This document shows, one piece after another, positions 36,140-46,620 of a stretch of DNA of 64,000 bases; position 1 is the stretch's first letter; each line of letters begins with the position of its first letter. Source of the stretch: Orientallactaga sibirica (Eukaryota > Chordata > Mammalia > Rodentia > Dipodidae); NCBI GenBank assembly GCA_036365145.1, contig JAEOAD010002183.1, positions 2,108,001-2,172,000 on the forward strand, given 5' to 3'. The notes under the pieces were generated by a model, which was not told the origin of the DNA, ran no database searches, and saw only the letters and a list, made by a program, of their open reading frames with translations. The position numbers and the translations under genes are program-made.

Positions 36140-38900
36140 TCAACTTTATATATTTCTCGTTGGCTATTGAACCTTCCAGCAGCTGTTCATTACTAATCCC
36201 ACCTAATACCAGGTAGGCACTGTTTTACATAGAGCTTCCTCCCATAAAGAAATTAATGACTTAAGATACATATATTCCTTGACTGTATTTGTTTATTTAC
36301 TGTCACCAATATTATTTTCAAACATGGAAAATTCCAAATTAATCCCTTTTCTAATCCATATCAATGAAAAAACTGTCATTTGGCATTTCTTAGAAGAAAT
36401 GGTGCATTTCTGTCCTCCTTTTCTTATGTATGTTTTCATAATAAAGCTTAAGCAGCTAACACAATTACCAAATGCTAAATCAAAAGCTATTAGAAAATAA
36501 AGCTATTATGACTTTGTTTTTGTGAAAAATAGAAATCCAATATATTAACATAAGGGGACGAAGGTCTCAAAATAAGAATAATGGCTCACTCTTTCTGAGG
36601 AGTTGTTCTAAACCCATTGCTATGCTCATAGCCTTCCAGCATTAGCCTTATCAAACCCTTGTGGAGACAGCAAGACTCCATTTCTAAGTAGGAGGAAACA
36701 CAGATCCACATGTAATCTGCCTGAGGTCAGTTGACTAAGTAACCAGCACAGACAGGCTTAAAATCAAATTAATTTTGGTCCATGAAGTTAAATGAACAAG
36801 CACATTAACATGTATACTACTTCCCCCAAAGTTTGAAATAAAATCCAGCGAAGGTGAATGAAGAGAAGCTACCAACCTTAGCAGTACCATGGAGATCTGA
36901 TCTAATCCTTGTTTTACAAATGGGTTTTCATTGCCATGTTAAGGTTAGCTAGTTCCTAAGGGTGGGCGGCCAGAAGCCTGTGGAGCTCAGGTCCTTCTCT
37001 TACAGGCCAGAGCAGCAGCCTTACTGTATGTAAGTTGGCTTCCCAGTTCTATGGGGGGCAAGTTCTCCATTTTCAAGCCACTTTATTTAAGAGAGAAAAT
37101 TTCATGATCTTAATCATCTTAATGATATTATTACTGTCTGAAGGGTTTGGAATATATCTAAAAGCAGTCCTATTGTCAGGGCCTGGCAGCTCCAACTTCT
37201 TACTTTATACAACCTAAAGGACAATAGTGTCTGTCTTGAAATTCGTTTTCATTTTAATTACAGTTATAATTAACTTTTATACATTTCTTGGGAAAATTTA
37301 AACCTGATTCTAATTCATGGAATATTCATCACATAATGAAAAGTAAAATTTTGCTTTTAAAGCATGCAAAACTAAAAGTACAGTTTGTAAATTCTGAACA
37401 TTGGTAATTCGAAACAGAAAGCAAACATTCATTAAAATCATGCAAAATCTCTTCTGTGTCTCCTTCACAGCAAAGCCCTCTGTCCTGTAGGTGATGATGT
37501 CATGAACACCCAGTTCTCATACAACATTCCATTCCCCTTAGAAATTATTCCTGCTCCACAGAAGTGTATTACAATTAGTTATACAATAACCCACAGGCCA
37601 ACAAGGCCTAAGCAGGTCTGTAAGTAAGTAGCAAAATGTCCTTTTAAATCACCTTAATATGCTTAACTATAAGTTAATAATTGTTTTGTAATTACTAAGA
37701 TGAGGAAAATGCATTAAAACTCATAATTAATCATTCTATTTCACATATAATAATCACATACCAAAGTCTCATGGTAGTTTCATATTTAAAAAAAGAACCA
37801 AAGATCTATTTAATAGGAGAGATTAAGATTTTTCAAATTCTCCACAATTACATTAAAAAATGAGATGAAATGGCTAGGGATGTAATTACTACCTAAGTGT
37901 CCCTACCATTATCTAACCTTCATTTTAATATGACAAAGGCATTTCCAAGTCCTTTCCACATTATCCAAATGTCTTTATGGCAAATGCCACCAGCCTCCAG
38001 TGATAAGTTCATTACTCTAGTACTTCCACTTTATAACACATCCACCCTCAGTGTCCAACACTTCTTTCCTGTAAGCTCTGATGTTTTTCTATCTACCTAT
38101 CAGTCTCTCACCAGCCTGTTTATTATAGAACTGAAGGAGTCACAAAGTTAAGTATATGCCCTACAAAGACTTAGATAAGCTTTTTGTGTGTGTACACACC
38201 GATTCCCATTGGGCCTAAGGGCTGTTGCTGAGGTCCTGGGGAAGATTACAAAGCTAAGATCATCCTGTTCACTCACTCACTGACACCACTGTACCCCATT
38301 ACTTTAGGATGCCAGAACTTTTATTTTGATACATTTTATAGAACCAACTGGGGTAGATTCCATTAGCTCCAACCTCAAGCCAAGTATATCTAACCCCCAG
38401 AATGGTGGTTTTTGTTTGGAAAAAACAACTCTTCAGGGAGCTAGAAACTTACACGACCTTAGGAAAGATGTCCTGATCCAATATGACAGAGTTAAGTGAG
38501 TTTCTCTCACTTTCACCTTTCACTCCTACTTGGGACTATAGAGAATAAGGCTCATTCCCCCTCTCAGCTCACTAACACCCAAGATTAACAATCTTCATGG
38601 ACTTGGGATTTTAAAACCATAGGGAACTGAAGAGATCCTTCTTTCAGTCCCTCTTATTAGCTAGGACAGGGGATGCAACTTGTCCACATCATGCAGTAGA
38701 ACCAAGCTTTTCCACCGTCTCCTCTCTCATCCCAAAAATATTATGTGGGTTTCCTCTATCATCTACGCTCACACCACAGGCACCATTACTTTGTCCAACC
38801 CTTCAACTCCTTTATAGGATCTTACCAGCAAAACTGCTTAAACTTTTATCAGGAAGTACTTATGGAACTGACTATAATTACATGCATTCTGTAATGTGGA
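36140..38900. other. AT-rich, repeat-poor stretch downstream of TSC22D1
   Basis: No SINE, L1 or exon recognised over about 2.8 kb, unusual for this window. It may hold conserved noncoding sequence or extended 3' UTR use. It shows no clear motif of its own. Confidence 0.4.
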
Positions 38901-38904
38901 AACA

Positions 38905-39998
38905 CTTGTTTATCAACATTTTATATGCTTTATTGAAAGTTGACAAGTACAACAGTTAAATACAGTGACACAACTGTGTAGAGAACATGCACAGAAACGT
39001 TTGCATATATAACTACTATACAGGTAATATGCAGAAACCCCTACTGAGAAGTCCATTTTCTTAGAGAACTGATCATTTTTCAAAGTATTTAACCAGCTCA
39101 ATCAAAAGACTTCAGTGAACAGGAATTTACTTCAGAAGATTCAGCAGCTAGATTTCAGATTACACAAAGTGACTAACGGTGCCAAATTCTTAAAATTTCT
39201 TCAGGTGTGGCTTTTGTCGTGGAGCAGTTTTTACGTAGATTTCTATATAAAAGACACTCCACACCTCTTCAAACAGCCAATGAGACATCTAAATTTCAAT
39301 CTGTACAACCTAAACAGTAGTTATGGTCCTCTACTGTACAAAATAGTTACACTACATACACAAATATACACTAAGCACAACAACCTTCATGTAAGATAGC
39401 CTAGGTCCCAGCTACCTGTCACCGTTGTCAACAACAGTTTTCTATCATCAGCTGTTTCAGAAAAGAGGGACAGTACTATGTGTTTTATGAACTTTGGTGA
39501 CAGTTGTCATTTGTATAATGACTGTGTCCCATCCCCCCCTCATTTCAGTCTCGTCTCTGGCCTCTCAGGGAAGGCCTCACAGGGAAGGAGAGGAGAGCAA
39601 AGTCCAGGAGGAGCCCCAGCGCTTCCTGGCCCCATGCAGGGAAGCAGGAGAGCGAACTCTGGGAAGCAGAGTGGGTGGCAGGGAAGGGATAGAAAGGCAC
39701 AAGGCTCCTCAGCATCCACTAAACCATTCCTCAGATGTCTGTCAAGTTGCACAGGATCCATCCATGCTAGTTCTCTGGTTAACCTTTAATTCACCCAACT
39801 AATAATTTCTTCAAGCCAAAAGCATATGAGTGTTTAATACTGGAAAAAAAGAGATAAAGGCATGTGTCAGTCTCACGTCTCTTTTGCAGCTAGCAATGAA
39901 ATGGGTGGCTTGGCGACTGTGGAGGCGGTCTCTCCCTAGCACATCTTCTTGTCTGTTCAGTTCAGAAAGCAGCAGCCAGTTCTGTGGGGCATAGGAGG
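38905..39998 (-). other. TSC22D1: TSC22D1 3' untranslated region
   Basis: About 1.1 kb of AT-rich sequence runs between the stop codon and the poly(A) signal. No SINE or L1 is recognised in it, unlike the flanks, and it resembles the known long, conserved TSC22D1 3' UTR. Several short ORFs on both strands here are chance. The end point is estimated from the signal. Confidence 0.8.
38929..38934 (-). terminator. TSC22D1: Poly(A) signal AATAAA for TSC22D1
   Basis: The + strand TTTATT at 38929-38934 is AATAAA on the gene's strand. Its context (CAATAAAGCATATAAAATG) is what I recall from other mammalian TSC22D1 mRNAs. Cleavage is expected about 10-25 nt beyond it, near 38905-38918. Confidence 0.8.
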
Positions 39999-40256
39999 CT
40001 ATGCGGTTGATCCTGAGCCCTGGGACGCTGGCTGGGCAGGGGGCTGTGTGGTCCCCTGTGACTGCGTGGTGGCAGGAGGGGAGCCAGTCTGCAGCTGGGC
40101 CTGAAACTGGGCAAGCTGCTCAGGACTGGCCAGTGTCTTCAAGAGATTGTTTTCCTGCTCCAGCTGGGAGTTTTTCTCTATTAGTTCTTTGATTTGTTCT
40201 TTCAGAACCTCCACTTCCTCTCTAACGGCATACATCAAATGGCTTTTCACCAGATC
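39999..40256 (-). CDS. TSC22D1: TSC22D1 terminal exon, coding part (TSC box end, leucine zipper, tail)
   Basis: The acceptor CTTTCAG ends at 40257, and the exon opens in phase 0 with [10 protein letters not shown]. It encodes 85 residues and then a stop codon at 39999-40001. Its heptad leucines form the dimerisation zipper. The tail is rich in Q, P, A, S, G and T and ends SGSTA. The same frame stays open upstream through the intron; see the separate alternative-isoform entry. Confidence 0.95.
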   Translation of the reverse strand, partial: DLVKSHLMYAVREEVEVLKEQIKELIEKNSQLEQENNLLKTLASPEQLAQFQAQLQTGSPPATTQSQGTTQPPAQPASQGSGSTA

Positions 40257-40325
40257 CTGAAAGGAAGAGGAAAAGAGTTTTAACTTACTCCTGGACTCCA
40301 AATCCATAAAAGCATTACTTTGCAT
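39999..40325 (-). CDS. TSC22D1: Possible alternative TSC22D1 isoform: unspliced 5' extension of the terminal exon (108 aa)
   Basis: Upstream of the exon 3 acceptor the zipper frame stays open for 34 codons. The first ATG in that frame is at 40325; the frame can also be drawn from a TTG at 40358, but that is not a credible start. A transcript beginning at the intronic promoter-like module and reading through without splicing would encode about 23 new residues ([14 protein letters not shown]...), then [10 protein letters not shown], the zipper and the tail. It would lack the exon 2 half of the TSC box. Earlier out-of-frame ATGs (for example in the 40640-40660 area) would compete for initiation. 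I do not recognise this N-terminus, so this is a hypothesis. Confidence 0.25.
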   Translation of the reverse strand: MQSNAFMDLESRSKLKLFSSSFQDLVKSHLMYAVREEVEVLKEQIKELIEKNSQLEQENNLLKTLASPEQLAQFQAQLQTGSPPATTQSQGTTQPPAQPASQGSGSTA

Positions 40326-41960
40326 AGTTCTTCCTAACCATTTCCATTCTGCTTTCAAAGAGCATTAAACACACTTGGGGAAGTCAGAATATAGCCATGA
40401 CTGTACAATATTGAAGTTTAATGCATAAGGGATAAAGCTTTTTCCAAGTCTATGCTTTCTCAGCAGACATTAGCCAGTGATGTAGAGTCTGGTTTCCTAT
40501 TGAAGATACCAAAATGAGCTAGTCTTCTCCGCGAGGGCCCTGGGGTCCAGGAGCCTGGCTTCCCAGCCCCCAAGTCTCGCTGGAGCACCTCCCTCCCTCT
40601 CTCCCTCCCTCGGCACCGGCTGCAGCCAGTTCCTACGAGCATGTTGCCGCATTTTCTTCCCTCCACCCCTACTCCCCCCCCCTTTCGTGATTAAGCTGAC
40701 ATCACAGAAACCTGGGCAGACGTCGTAGCCAATGGGAGCCCGAGTTATTTATAGCTCTGAATTAAAGGTTCAGAGTTTGCCTAGCAACAGTGGGCAGAGA
40801 ATCCCGTGAGAAGAGCCACAGGCGCTGCTCCAATAACAAAGAACGACCAAGGCGGAAATAAAAAAAAAAAAAAGGGAGAAATCCAGGCACAGGCTGAGAA
40901 AACAAAACTTTTCTCCGATTTTCCTTGATTGTGCAGTAGCTCGCACGGTTGGGATCCACTGGGGAGCTGGTTACGTGCGGGCTCCCCGCGGCTTCGGCCT
41001 GCCTTCCTCCCAGGGCTCTCAGCTAAAATCTCAGGATCCCTGGGTAAAGCTACATCTCTAAACACACACCCAGCACCAACAGGAGAGGCTGGGGCACTGC
41101 CTCCCTACCAAAAAGGGACATCCCAAAGAATCGCGACATTATGTGAAATCTGCCCAGGAAACAAAACCACAGACCCTCAGGCCCCCTTCTCCCTCCAGCC
41201 GAGGCAGTATGCGGCTTCTCCATGCGGGCAGCAGTCAGCTAGCAGCGCCTGTATTTCTGCATGTGTGGAGAGCAAGCCCCAGCATCTGAACCCAAGGGAT
41301 GGACTAGTTCCACCCAAGAAAGCTCGCTTTCTGTGCTGGGTTCTCGTTGTTTAAATAATTTCTTATCAGTACATACCATAGCTTGTTCGATTTTGTTGTC
41401 GATAGCTACCACACTTGCACCAGAGGAACTGGAAAAGATAAAAAAAAAAATTTAAAAGAGATCATGAATAAATGGAATTTATCTTACACATCCAAGATAA
41501 GGATAAGTCTCTTAGCTCGGTGATGTTCTAAGCATTATATGTTGACTATTCTTTAATGATACAAAATGCATCACACTCCAGAAATACTAGCTATTCTCTT
41601 ACTAACGAATATCCAAGCATTTCCTTATTTTTATGAGCCACAAAGGGATAAATTACATAATGTGGGAAAGCTTGTTCTCCGGCCAGATCCATGAAGATTA
41701 GGCTATTCTGCACATTTCAAAAAGCAGTATGTCACAGTCACCTCTCAGCTATGGACAAAGGAATTCGCCCGGCTATCCGTTACCTGCATTACTACAAGGA
41801 GTGAATGTCCAGAAACTAATCCAGCTGACATTTACCTATTGTCAAGTCTCACAGAAGCGTTTTCAGTTCCCAGCAAAGACGACAAGAAAGAAATTGAAAA
41901 ATGTCTCAGTTGGTAAACTCCTAGATCCATCGCCACTGGTCTACACCATTGGGATTTCAT
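39999..41960 (-). CDS. TSC22D1: TSC22D1 short isoform (TSC-22, 144 aa), three coding exons joined: 41960-41836, 41428-41377, 40256-39999
   Basis: This encodes a leucine-zipper transcriptional regulator of the TSC22/GILZ family, a TGF-beta-stimulated nuclear/cytoplasmic factor that forms homo- and heterodimers. Exon lengths of 125, 52 and 258 nt sum to 435 nt, or 144 residues plus stop, which is the known length of the short isoform. Residues 1-41 are isoform-specific and start M-K-S-Q-W-C. Ser42 is split across intron 1. Residues 43-76 carry the TSC box ([14 protein letters not shown], then [17 protein letters not shown]). The zipper has heptad leucines at 77, 84, 91 and 98 and a polar Asn at 95. 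A Gln/Pro/Ala/Ser/Thr-rich tail runs to residue 144. All four intron borders are GT-AG and the phases match. The start ATG at 41960 has a weak context (T at -3), while Met11 has a strong one. The long isoform would splice a distant upstream exon, outside the window, to the same exon 2. Confidence 0.95.
40257..41376 (-). other. TSC22D1: TSC22D1 intron between exons 2 and 3
   Basis: A 1.1-kb GT-AG intron. It contains the CpG-rich promoter-like module at 40500-41010. A + strand ORF at 40929-41354 overlaps it and has no recognisable product. Confidence 0.9.
40500..41010. promoter_or_regulatory. TSC22D1: Second GC-rich promoter-like module within TSC22D1, between exons 2 and 3
   Basis: This intronic stretch is clearly CpG-enriched compared with its surroundings. 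Read on the + strand it has a CRE-like TGACATCA (40697-40704), GACGTC (40719-40724), CCAAT (40729-40733), TTATTTATAG (40745-40754) and an RFX X-box-like GTTTGCCTAGCAAC (40775-40788). On the - strand the TATA element reads TATAAATA (40753-40746), a near-perfect TATA box with the X-box-like site upstream of it. The motif layout fits transcription in the sense direction of TSC22D1 from about 40720, or bidirectional activity. Direction and use are inference only. Confidence 0.5.
41377..41428 (-). CDS. TSC22D1: TSC22D1 exon 2 (52 nt, shared by both isoforms)
   Basis: The exon is flanked by an acceptor (TTTTCCAG, ending at 41429) and a donor (GTATGT, starting at 41376). It completes Ser42 and encodes [17 protein letters not shown], the first half of the TSC box. 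The 52-nt length is the family's characteristic short exon. Confidence 0.95.
41429..41835 (-). other. TSC22D1: TSC22D1 intron between short-isoform exon 1 and exon 2
   Basis: A 407-nt GT-AG intron without recognised repeats. In the long isoform it would be part of a much larger intron reaching past the right edge of the window. Confidence 0.9.
41836..41960 (-). CDS. TSC22D1: TSC22D1 short-isoform exon 1, coding part
   Basis: On the - strand this reads from ATG (41960-41958) through 41 full codons plus AG. It is followed by the donor GTAAATG at 41835-41829. The N-terminus has Met1, Met11 and a hydrophobic [10 protein letters not shown] run at residues 21-30. It is specific to the short isoform and is replaced by a very long exon in the large isoform. 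Confidence 0.93.
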
Positions 41961-42039
41961 GCAATTGCAGCCAAAAACACCCTCGTGGAAAAAAATCAGA
42001 GGGAGCCCTAGCAGCCCTGCCTGAGCCAGATAAAACCGG

Positions 42040-42480
42040 CTAGCTTTCTGCTGCCAGGGAGCGAGAGCAGATCCCAGCGGTGCTGTGTGGTGCTGTGCGC
42101 TGGGCGTGCGGGCGTCTGGGATGGGAAGCCGGCTCGGCTCGCAGGCTCTAGACTAGGGCTCCTTCCCGGGCAACATATAGGTGGCAGCAGCAGCGCCGAT
42201 TGGCCAGTACCATAGGCGCCCCGCCTCCCTCCCTCCTCCTTGGCCTCCCAGGCTCCCGCCCGCCCGCCAGCCCGCCCGCCTCGGGTGGGCCGCGGGGGGG
42301 CTGGGCACGGGCTGTGCGCAATGCCCGGAACGAACGCGGAGGGCTCCCGCAAGCCTGCACGCACGTGCTTACGTTTCTAGGAGTCAGACTCCGTCTCCCG
42401 GAGCCGCACCGAGCCCCGCGCCGAGCCGAGCGAGCGAGCAGAGCGCAGAGCGCCCGTCCCCGTGGAGCTTCCGAGTGGCA
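42040..42480 (-). promoter_or_regulatory. TSC22D1: CpG-island promoter of the TSC22D1 short isoform
   Basis: A dense cluster of CpGs lies immediately upstream of exon 1 in an otherwise CpG-poor window. On the gene strand there is a CCAAT box in GGCCAATCGG (core 42199-42203) and a TATA-like TATATG at 42174-42179, which places the start near 42145. GGGCGG-type Sp1 boxes lie at 42256-42280 and an E-box CACGTG at 42362-42367. The resulting 5' UTR is about 185 nt and contains no upstream ATG. The start site is inferred from motif spacing. Confidence 0.75.
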
Positions 42481-43580
42481 GCCAGCACCCGGGTGCTACT
42501 GGGCATGCTCAGTCCCACCACCTAAGGCGGCGGAGCAAGCGCCAGTGTCTCGATTTCAATTATCAGGTTCTCCATGGCGGAGGTAAAAGGAGGATTTCAT
42601 GGGCGGCTTTACTTTTAAGAGCGAAAACCTTCCTGCAGGAACACTTTTCTAATGCTAGTGTATTTAGGGAAAATTACATTTGATTTGCTAAGCATATGAA
42701 AAACGGAATCTATGTAATCCACTAGATGAAATGCAAATAATTGTCCTCAAAATGTTCCCCAGAGCTGTAAGCCTTACATTCGCATCTCCCTAACGGCACC
42801 AATAATTATGCCTCCTTCCATTTATAGCTACAAAAGTCAACCCACAGGTTGAATCCTGAATAGATCTATTTTCAGCCAGTCCCTAAGGCAAACAAGGACT
42901 CTGGAAGTCAGTTCTTCTAAGACTCAGTTCTGAGTCTAATTACATCAAAGGGGTAGAAGTAGTCAAGGACATTTTCACAAGCACACAATTGCTTGTTTGC
43001 CGTGAACAGAGCCAGTTAAACTTTCAGGACAATCTGGTGGTGGTTGAACAGTGAGGAAGCCAAGCAGATGCTGAGGGCTCACTACCACCTACCTTACCCT
43101 GCTCGCTGACAAGACCTAGGCAAAGTGGCTTTACCCCCTGACGAAATTATCTTAATAATTTACATTTTTCCAAAGGTGTATCAGTGAAAGCTATAATTAA
43201 ATATGCAATAAATATAAGGCCAGAAGTTTGGTGATTCCAAGATAGAAACAGCGCAGTAATTTGAGGAAATTTTAACTTCTACAATACTGCCCTCTAATGG
43301 CATAATGATATAAACACACACAAGAAACTACAAAGTACTTGGAATTCTTAGGTAAGTTGTATCATCACAAACAATTCCAACATAAAATTTGACCGCAAAA
43401 CATAAAGACATCTTCTATTTACACACGTTCAATGCTCTTCCAAAGCAAGTGTTTTCCCTTCCTGAATCTTAGAAGTTGACTCAAGGATAACAGGGGCATT
43501 TGGTTTCAGACATTATCTAAAACAATCAGGTGACTACAGTCATGAAGAACAGGATTCTCTTTCCTTATAAAAACTTCAGT

Positions 43581-43755
43581 GTGGGGCTAGAGGGATGGCT
43601 TAGGGGTTTGCCTGCAAAGCCAAAGGACCCTGGTTCGATTCCCCAGAACCCAGGAACATGCGTCTGGAGTTCATTTGCAGTGATTGGAGGCCCTGGCACA
43701 CCCATTCTCTCTCTCTCTCTCTCTCTGACTTTTTAAAATAAATACTTAAATAAAT
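43581..43755 (+). mobile_element. tRNA-derived SINE, partly deleted
   Basis: A head 'ggggctagagggatggctta' and then a shortened middle that lacks the usual 'cagatgcacaagg' part. It has a TC run and an AAAT tail. Confidence 0.85.
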
Positions 43756-43919
43756 AAGCTGGGTGTGGTGGTTCATGTCTTTAATCCCAGCACTTGGGAG
43801 TTCAAGGCCACCCTGAGACTACATAGTTAATTTCAGGTCAGCCTGGACCAGAGTGAGACCCTACCTCGAAAAACCAAAAAAAATAAATAAGTAAATAAAT
43901 AAATAAATAAATACTTCAG
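43756..43919 (+). mobile_element. B1 SINE in the tail of the preceding SINE
   Basis: 'taagctgggtgtggtgg' through 'gaccctacctcgaaaaacc', then (AAAT)n. About 20 bp are missing after 'cagcacttggga'. Confidence 0.85.
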
Positions 43920-45190
43920 TATGACTAACTGTATAAAACAATATTCTTTTTTAAGTTTCTGAATGAAATGTATTGTTAGCATATTTTTAATTTATAAAAA
44001 ATACAGCGTTCTTGAAGGCACTCATTTTCAGTTATAGGAGACAGTCAGTGAAGCTTAAAAATGAGAATGATTTATGCAAACAGGCATGTGGTGCCCAAGT
44101 CTGTGACTGCTGACAAGATTATTACTTAGTATAGTTATATTTCTTCACAACAAACTATCCATTACATATTCCAACTGAATACCAACTCCTGAAGGAACTA
44201 GTATTAAAGAAAGATCCTACTTAAGCTATGCAAAGGAGCTAAAACAAAGAAACATACCCTCTGAGGTCACATGACAAAATGGATTTAAAATGCCCAGCTG
44301 GAGTTTTAAAAGGTTACTGAAATAACTGAATTTTATTTATATTGTTCTTGACATAAATTATGTTTTTTCATCTTTTCTTCTGACTACCCATTGTATAAAC
44401 AACAGAAGCAAATACAATCCACCACTATCTACCTAAATCCATGTCCCTACTGAAGGACATTGGCTATCTACAATACTTTCTCCTGTAAGTATGTGTGTGT
44501 GCGTACACACTTCTGCAGAATTTACAGGGACAAAAAAAGAAGAAACAAAAAAGATTAGAAGTCTAGTGTTTTCATGTTTCATACAAATGTGCTGGATCCC
44601 CTGAAGATGGATTTCTATATGAAAGGTGAAGGTAACATTTGAAAACAAAGACAAAGGAAATCCAGGAACACTTCATGGACTGAAGCCATTGGACCAGAAA
44701 AGTCCAAAGGACAGATGGCTAGACTTACATCTGAAAGTCCTTTTATTTTCCAAATCAAACATCATGAGTCTAGTGCCATGTCCAAGCTCACCAAAGAAAG
44801 TATAAGCCTCCAGGAGAGAACTCCAACCCCTCCTAAAGGCATAAACCTTGCTAGTTATCATCACTGTGCTCTGACAGAGATCAGACCTTTGGACTAGGCC
44901 ATCTGAAACATGGGAAGAAGCCTGAACATCTCAATTTGCAGCGTTCTGCTACTATATGTGCCTGAATTTTCTGCAATGGTTCCACACCAAACCATTGGAT
45001 TCAGGTGTGGGGACATAACAGAGCAGGTGCCCAGGCAAAACCTGTGTGTCTCTAAGATGACGTGACGTAGGCAACTTGGTCAGGTAGAGGTCTACCACTT
45101 GCCTAAAACGATGTCTATCTCCTCCATCCACACTCCTTATAAATCTAAAAGGACTGCCAAGGAAACAGGCAAAACATGTCACCCTGTACA
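43920..45190. other. TSC22D1 long-isoform intron: nothing recognised
   Basis: AT-rich unique-looking sequence, with no exon or clear repeat. Confidence 0.35.
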
Positions 45191-45194
45191 TATG

Positions 45195-45490
45195 TCACAT
45201 GATAAAATACTATCCAGCCATAAAAATGAAATCCTATTATTTGCCACAACATGGATAAAACTGGGAGATATTACGTCAAAGAGGCCAAGTGCCACATGGT
45301 CTCACATCTAGAAAATCTAAAAATGCAAAGTGTTCTTATCATAAAACAATGTTAATCATATGAAGTGATGCATCTGTTAATTAGCTAGTAACCATTCCAT
45401 AAAGTACAGTGTGTATGTGTGTGTATTTGAAAGCCGTATTATGCAATGAGTACATATAGTTTTATCTGTTAATTAAAAATATCTAAAATA
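45195..45490 (+). mobile_element. Old L1 3' end
   Basis: 'ccagccataaaaatgaaatcc', 'caacatggataaaactggg' and 'gtgatgcatctgttaattagc' are typical L1M ORF2-end and 3' UTR landmarks. It ends near 'ctgttaattaaaaa'. Confidence 0.75.
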
Positions 45491-46112
45491 AACTGAAATA
45501 CATTCAGAAAAATCAATGACATAAGCAGCAAACACAGCTTTAGCATTGGTTCCTCTTCATGCTGTCAGAACAAGAAATATGTCAGCAGAAGAGAAAGTAG
45601 TGGAATCCAACCATATTTTAGGTTGAAAGAGAAAGCTGAAAATATTCTTCCCAAGAGATGGATTACAAGATAAAAGATAGACTGGAAGAATGAATGTAAG
45701 AAAGCCAACATCCGAACAGGATGAGTTCCAAAGACAAGAGCAGAGTGAAGGGAATTATCAAAGACATCTTTTAAGAACTGTTGCAGAACATGCAAGGCAC
45801 ACATTTCGCATGAAATGACCATAAATAAAGTCCTACACCAAAGCACATCATCATGACCCTTCTGAAGATAAGGGCTCGCAGATGGGGAAAGCTGGTTACA
45901 AACCCAGTAATCACCACCACACACAATGATTTTAATGCTGCCAGAAAACAATGGAGAAAACGTCTTTAAAATTCTGAGGAAAAAGGTTTTGTTAACTGCA
46001 ATTCTAGGTGTGCAGGGACCAGGGCAGATGCTGATAGGGTGGTGACAGATCTCATGGATCACTGATAAATAAATTTAAATAATAAATTACAAAGGGGTAA
46101 AAAAGCTATTTT

Positions 46113-46275
46113 AGGACTAGAGAAATGGCTTAGCAGTTAAGGCACTTGCCTGCAAAGCTTCACAACTCAAGCAAGATGGTACAATGTGGTGCATGCACAT
46201 GGAGTTTGTTTGCAGTGGCTAGAGGGCCTAATGCACCCATTCTGTCTGTCTCTGCTTGCAAATAAATAATACTTT
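46113..46275 (+). mobile_element. tRNA-derived SINE with internal deletion
   Basis: The head 'ggactagagaaatggcttagcag' is followed by a shortened middle and 'gcatgcacatggagtttgtttgcagtgg'. It ends in an AAATAAAT tail. Confidence 0.85.
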
Positions 46276-46440
46276 AAAAAGCTAATTTACATGGCCACAT
46301 TTTCAGATTTATTTTACACATTAACTTTATTGGGAAGGTGACAGGAAGAACAACTGTGCAGTGGAAATTGCTAAAAATAGTTACATTGCAATCTACTAAA
46401 ACTTGACCATACAGTATCTAAAATTGAAATGTCAAAAAAT

Positions 46441-46620
46441 AGGGCTGGAGAGATACTCAGTGGTTAAAGGCTTTTGCTTGTAACTCCTGTGGCCTGGGTT
46501 CAGTTCCCCAGTACCAATGTAAAAGCAGATGCACAAAGTGGTGCATGCATTTGGAAAGAGATCCTGGCATGTCCATCCTCTCTTACTCTCTCACTCTCTC
46601 ATAAATAAATAAACATTTTT
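46441..46620 (+). mobile_element. tRNA-derived SINE
   Basis: 'agggctggagagatactcagtgg', 'ttcagttccccagtacc', 'cagatgcacaaagtggtgc', a TC block and an AAAT tail. Confidence 0.88.

Noticed and set aside
39999..40358. The 119-residue version of the TSC22D1 terminal frame
   Set aside because: Its first codon is TTG, not ATG. Only the 108-residue form from 40325 is plausible, and only as a hypothesis.
40929..41354. 141-residue + strand ORF antisense to the TSC22D1 intron
   Set aside because: No domain. Open frames are expected in this CpG-rich part. A transcript could exist, but no coding case can be made.
42181..42586. Overlapping 114-128 residue + strand ORFs in the CpG island
   Set aside because: GC-rich DNA has few stop codons. 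No homology or splice evidence, and it is the promoter of TSC22D1 on the other strand.
45565..46062. 165-residue reverse ORF, the longest open frame in the window
   Set aside because: No recognisable domain. It lies among old L1-like intronic sequence and lacks splice or promoter context.
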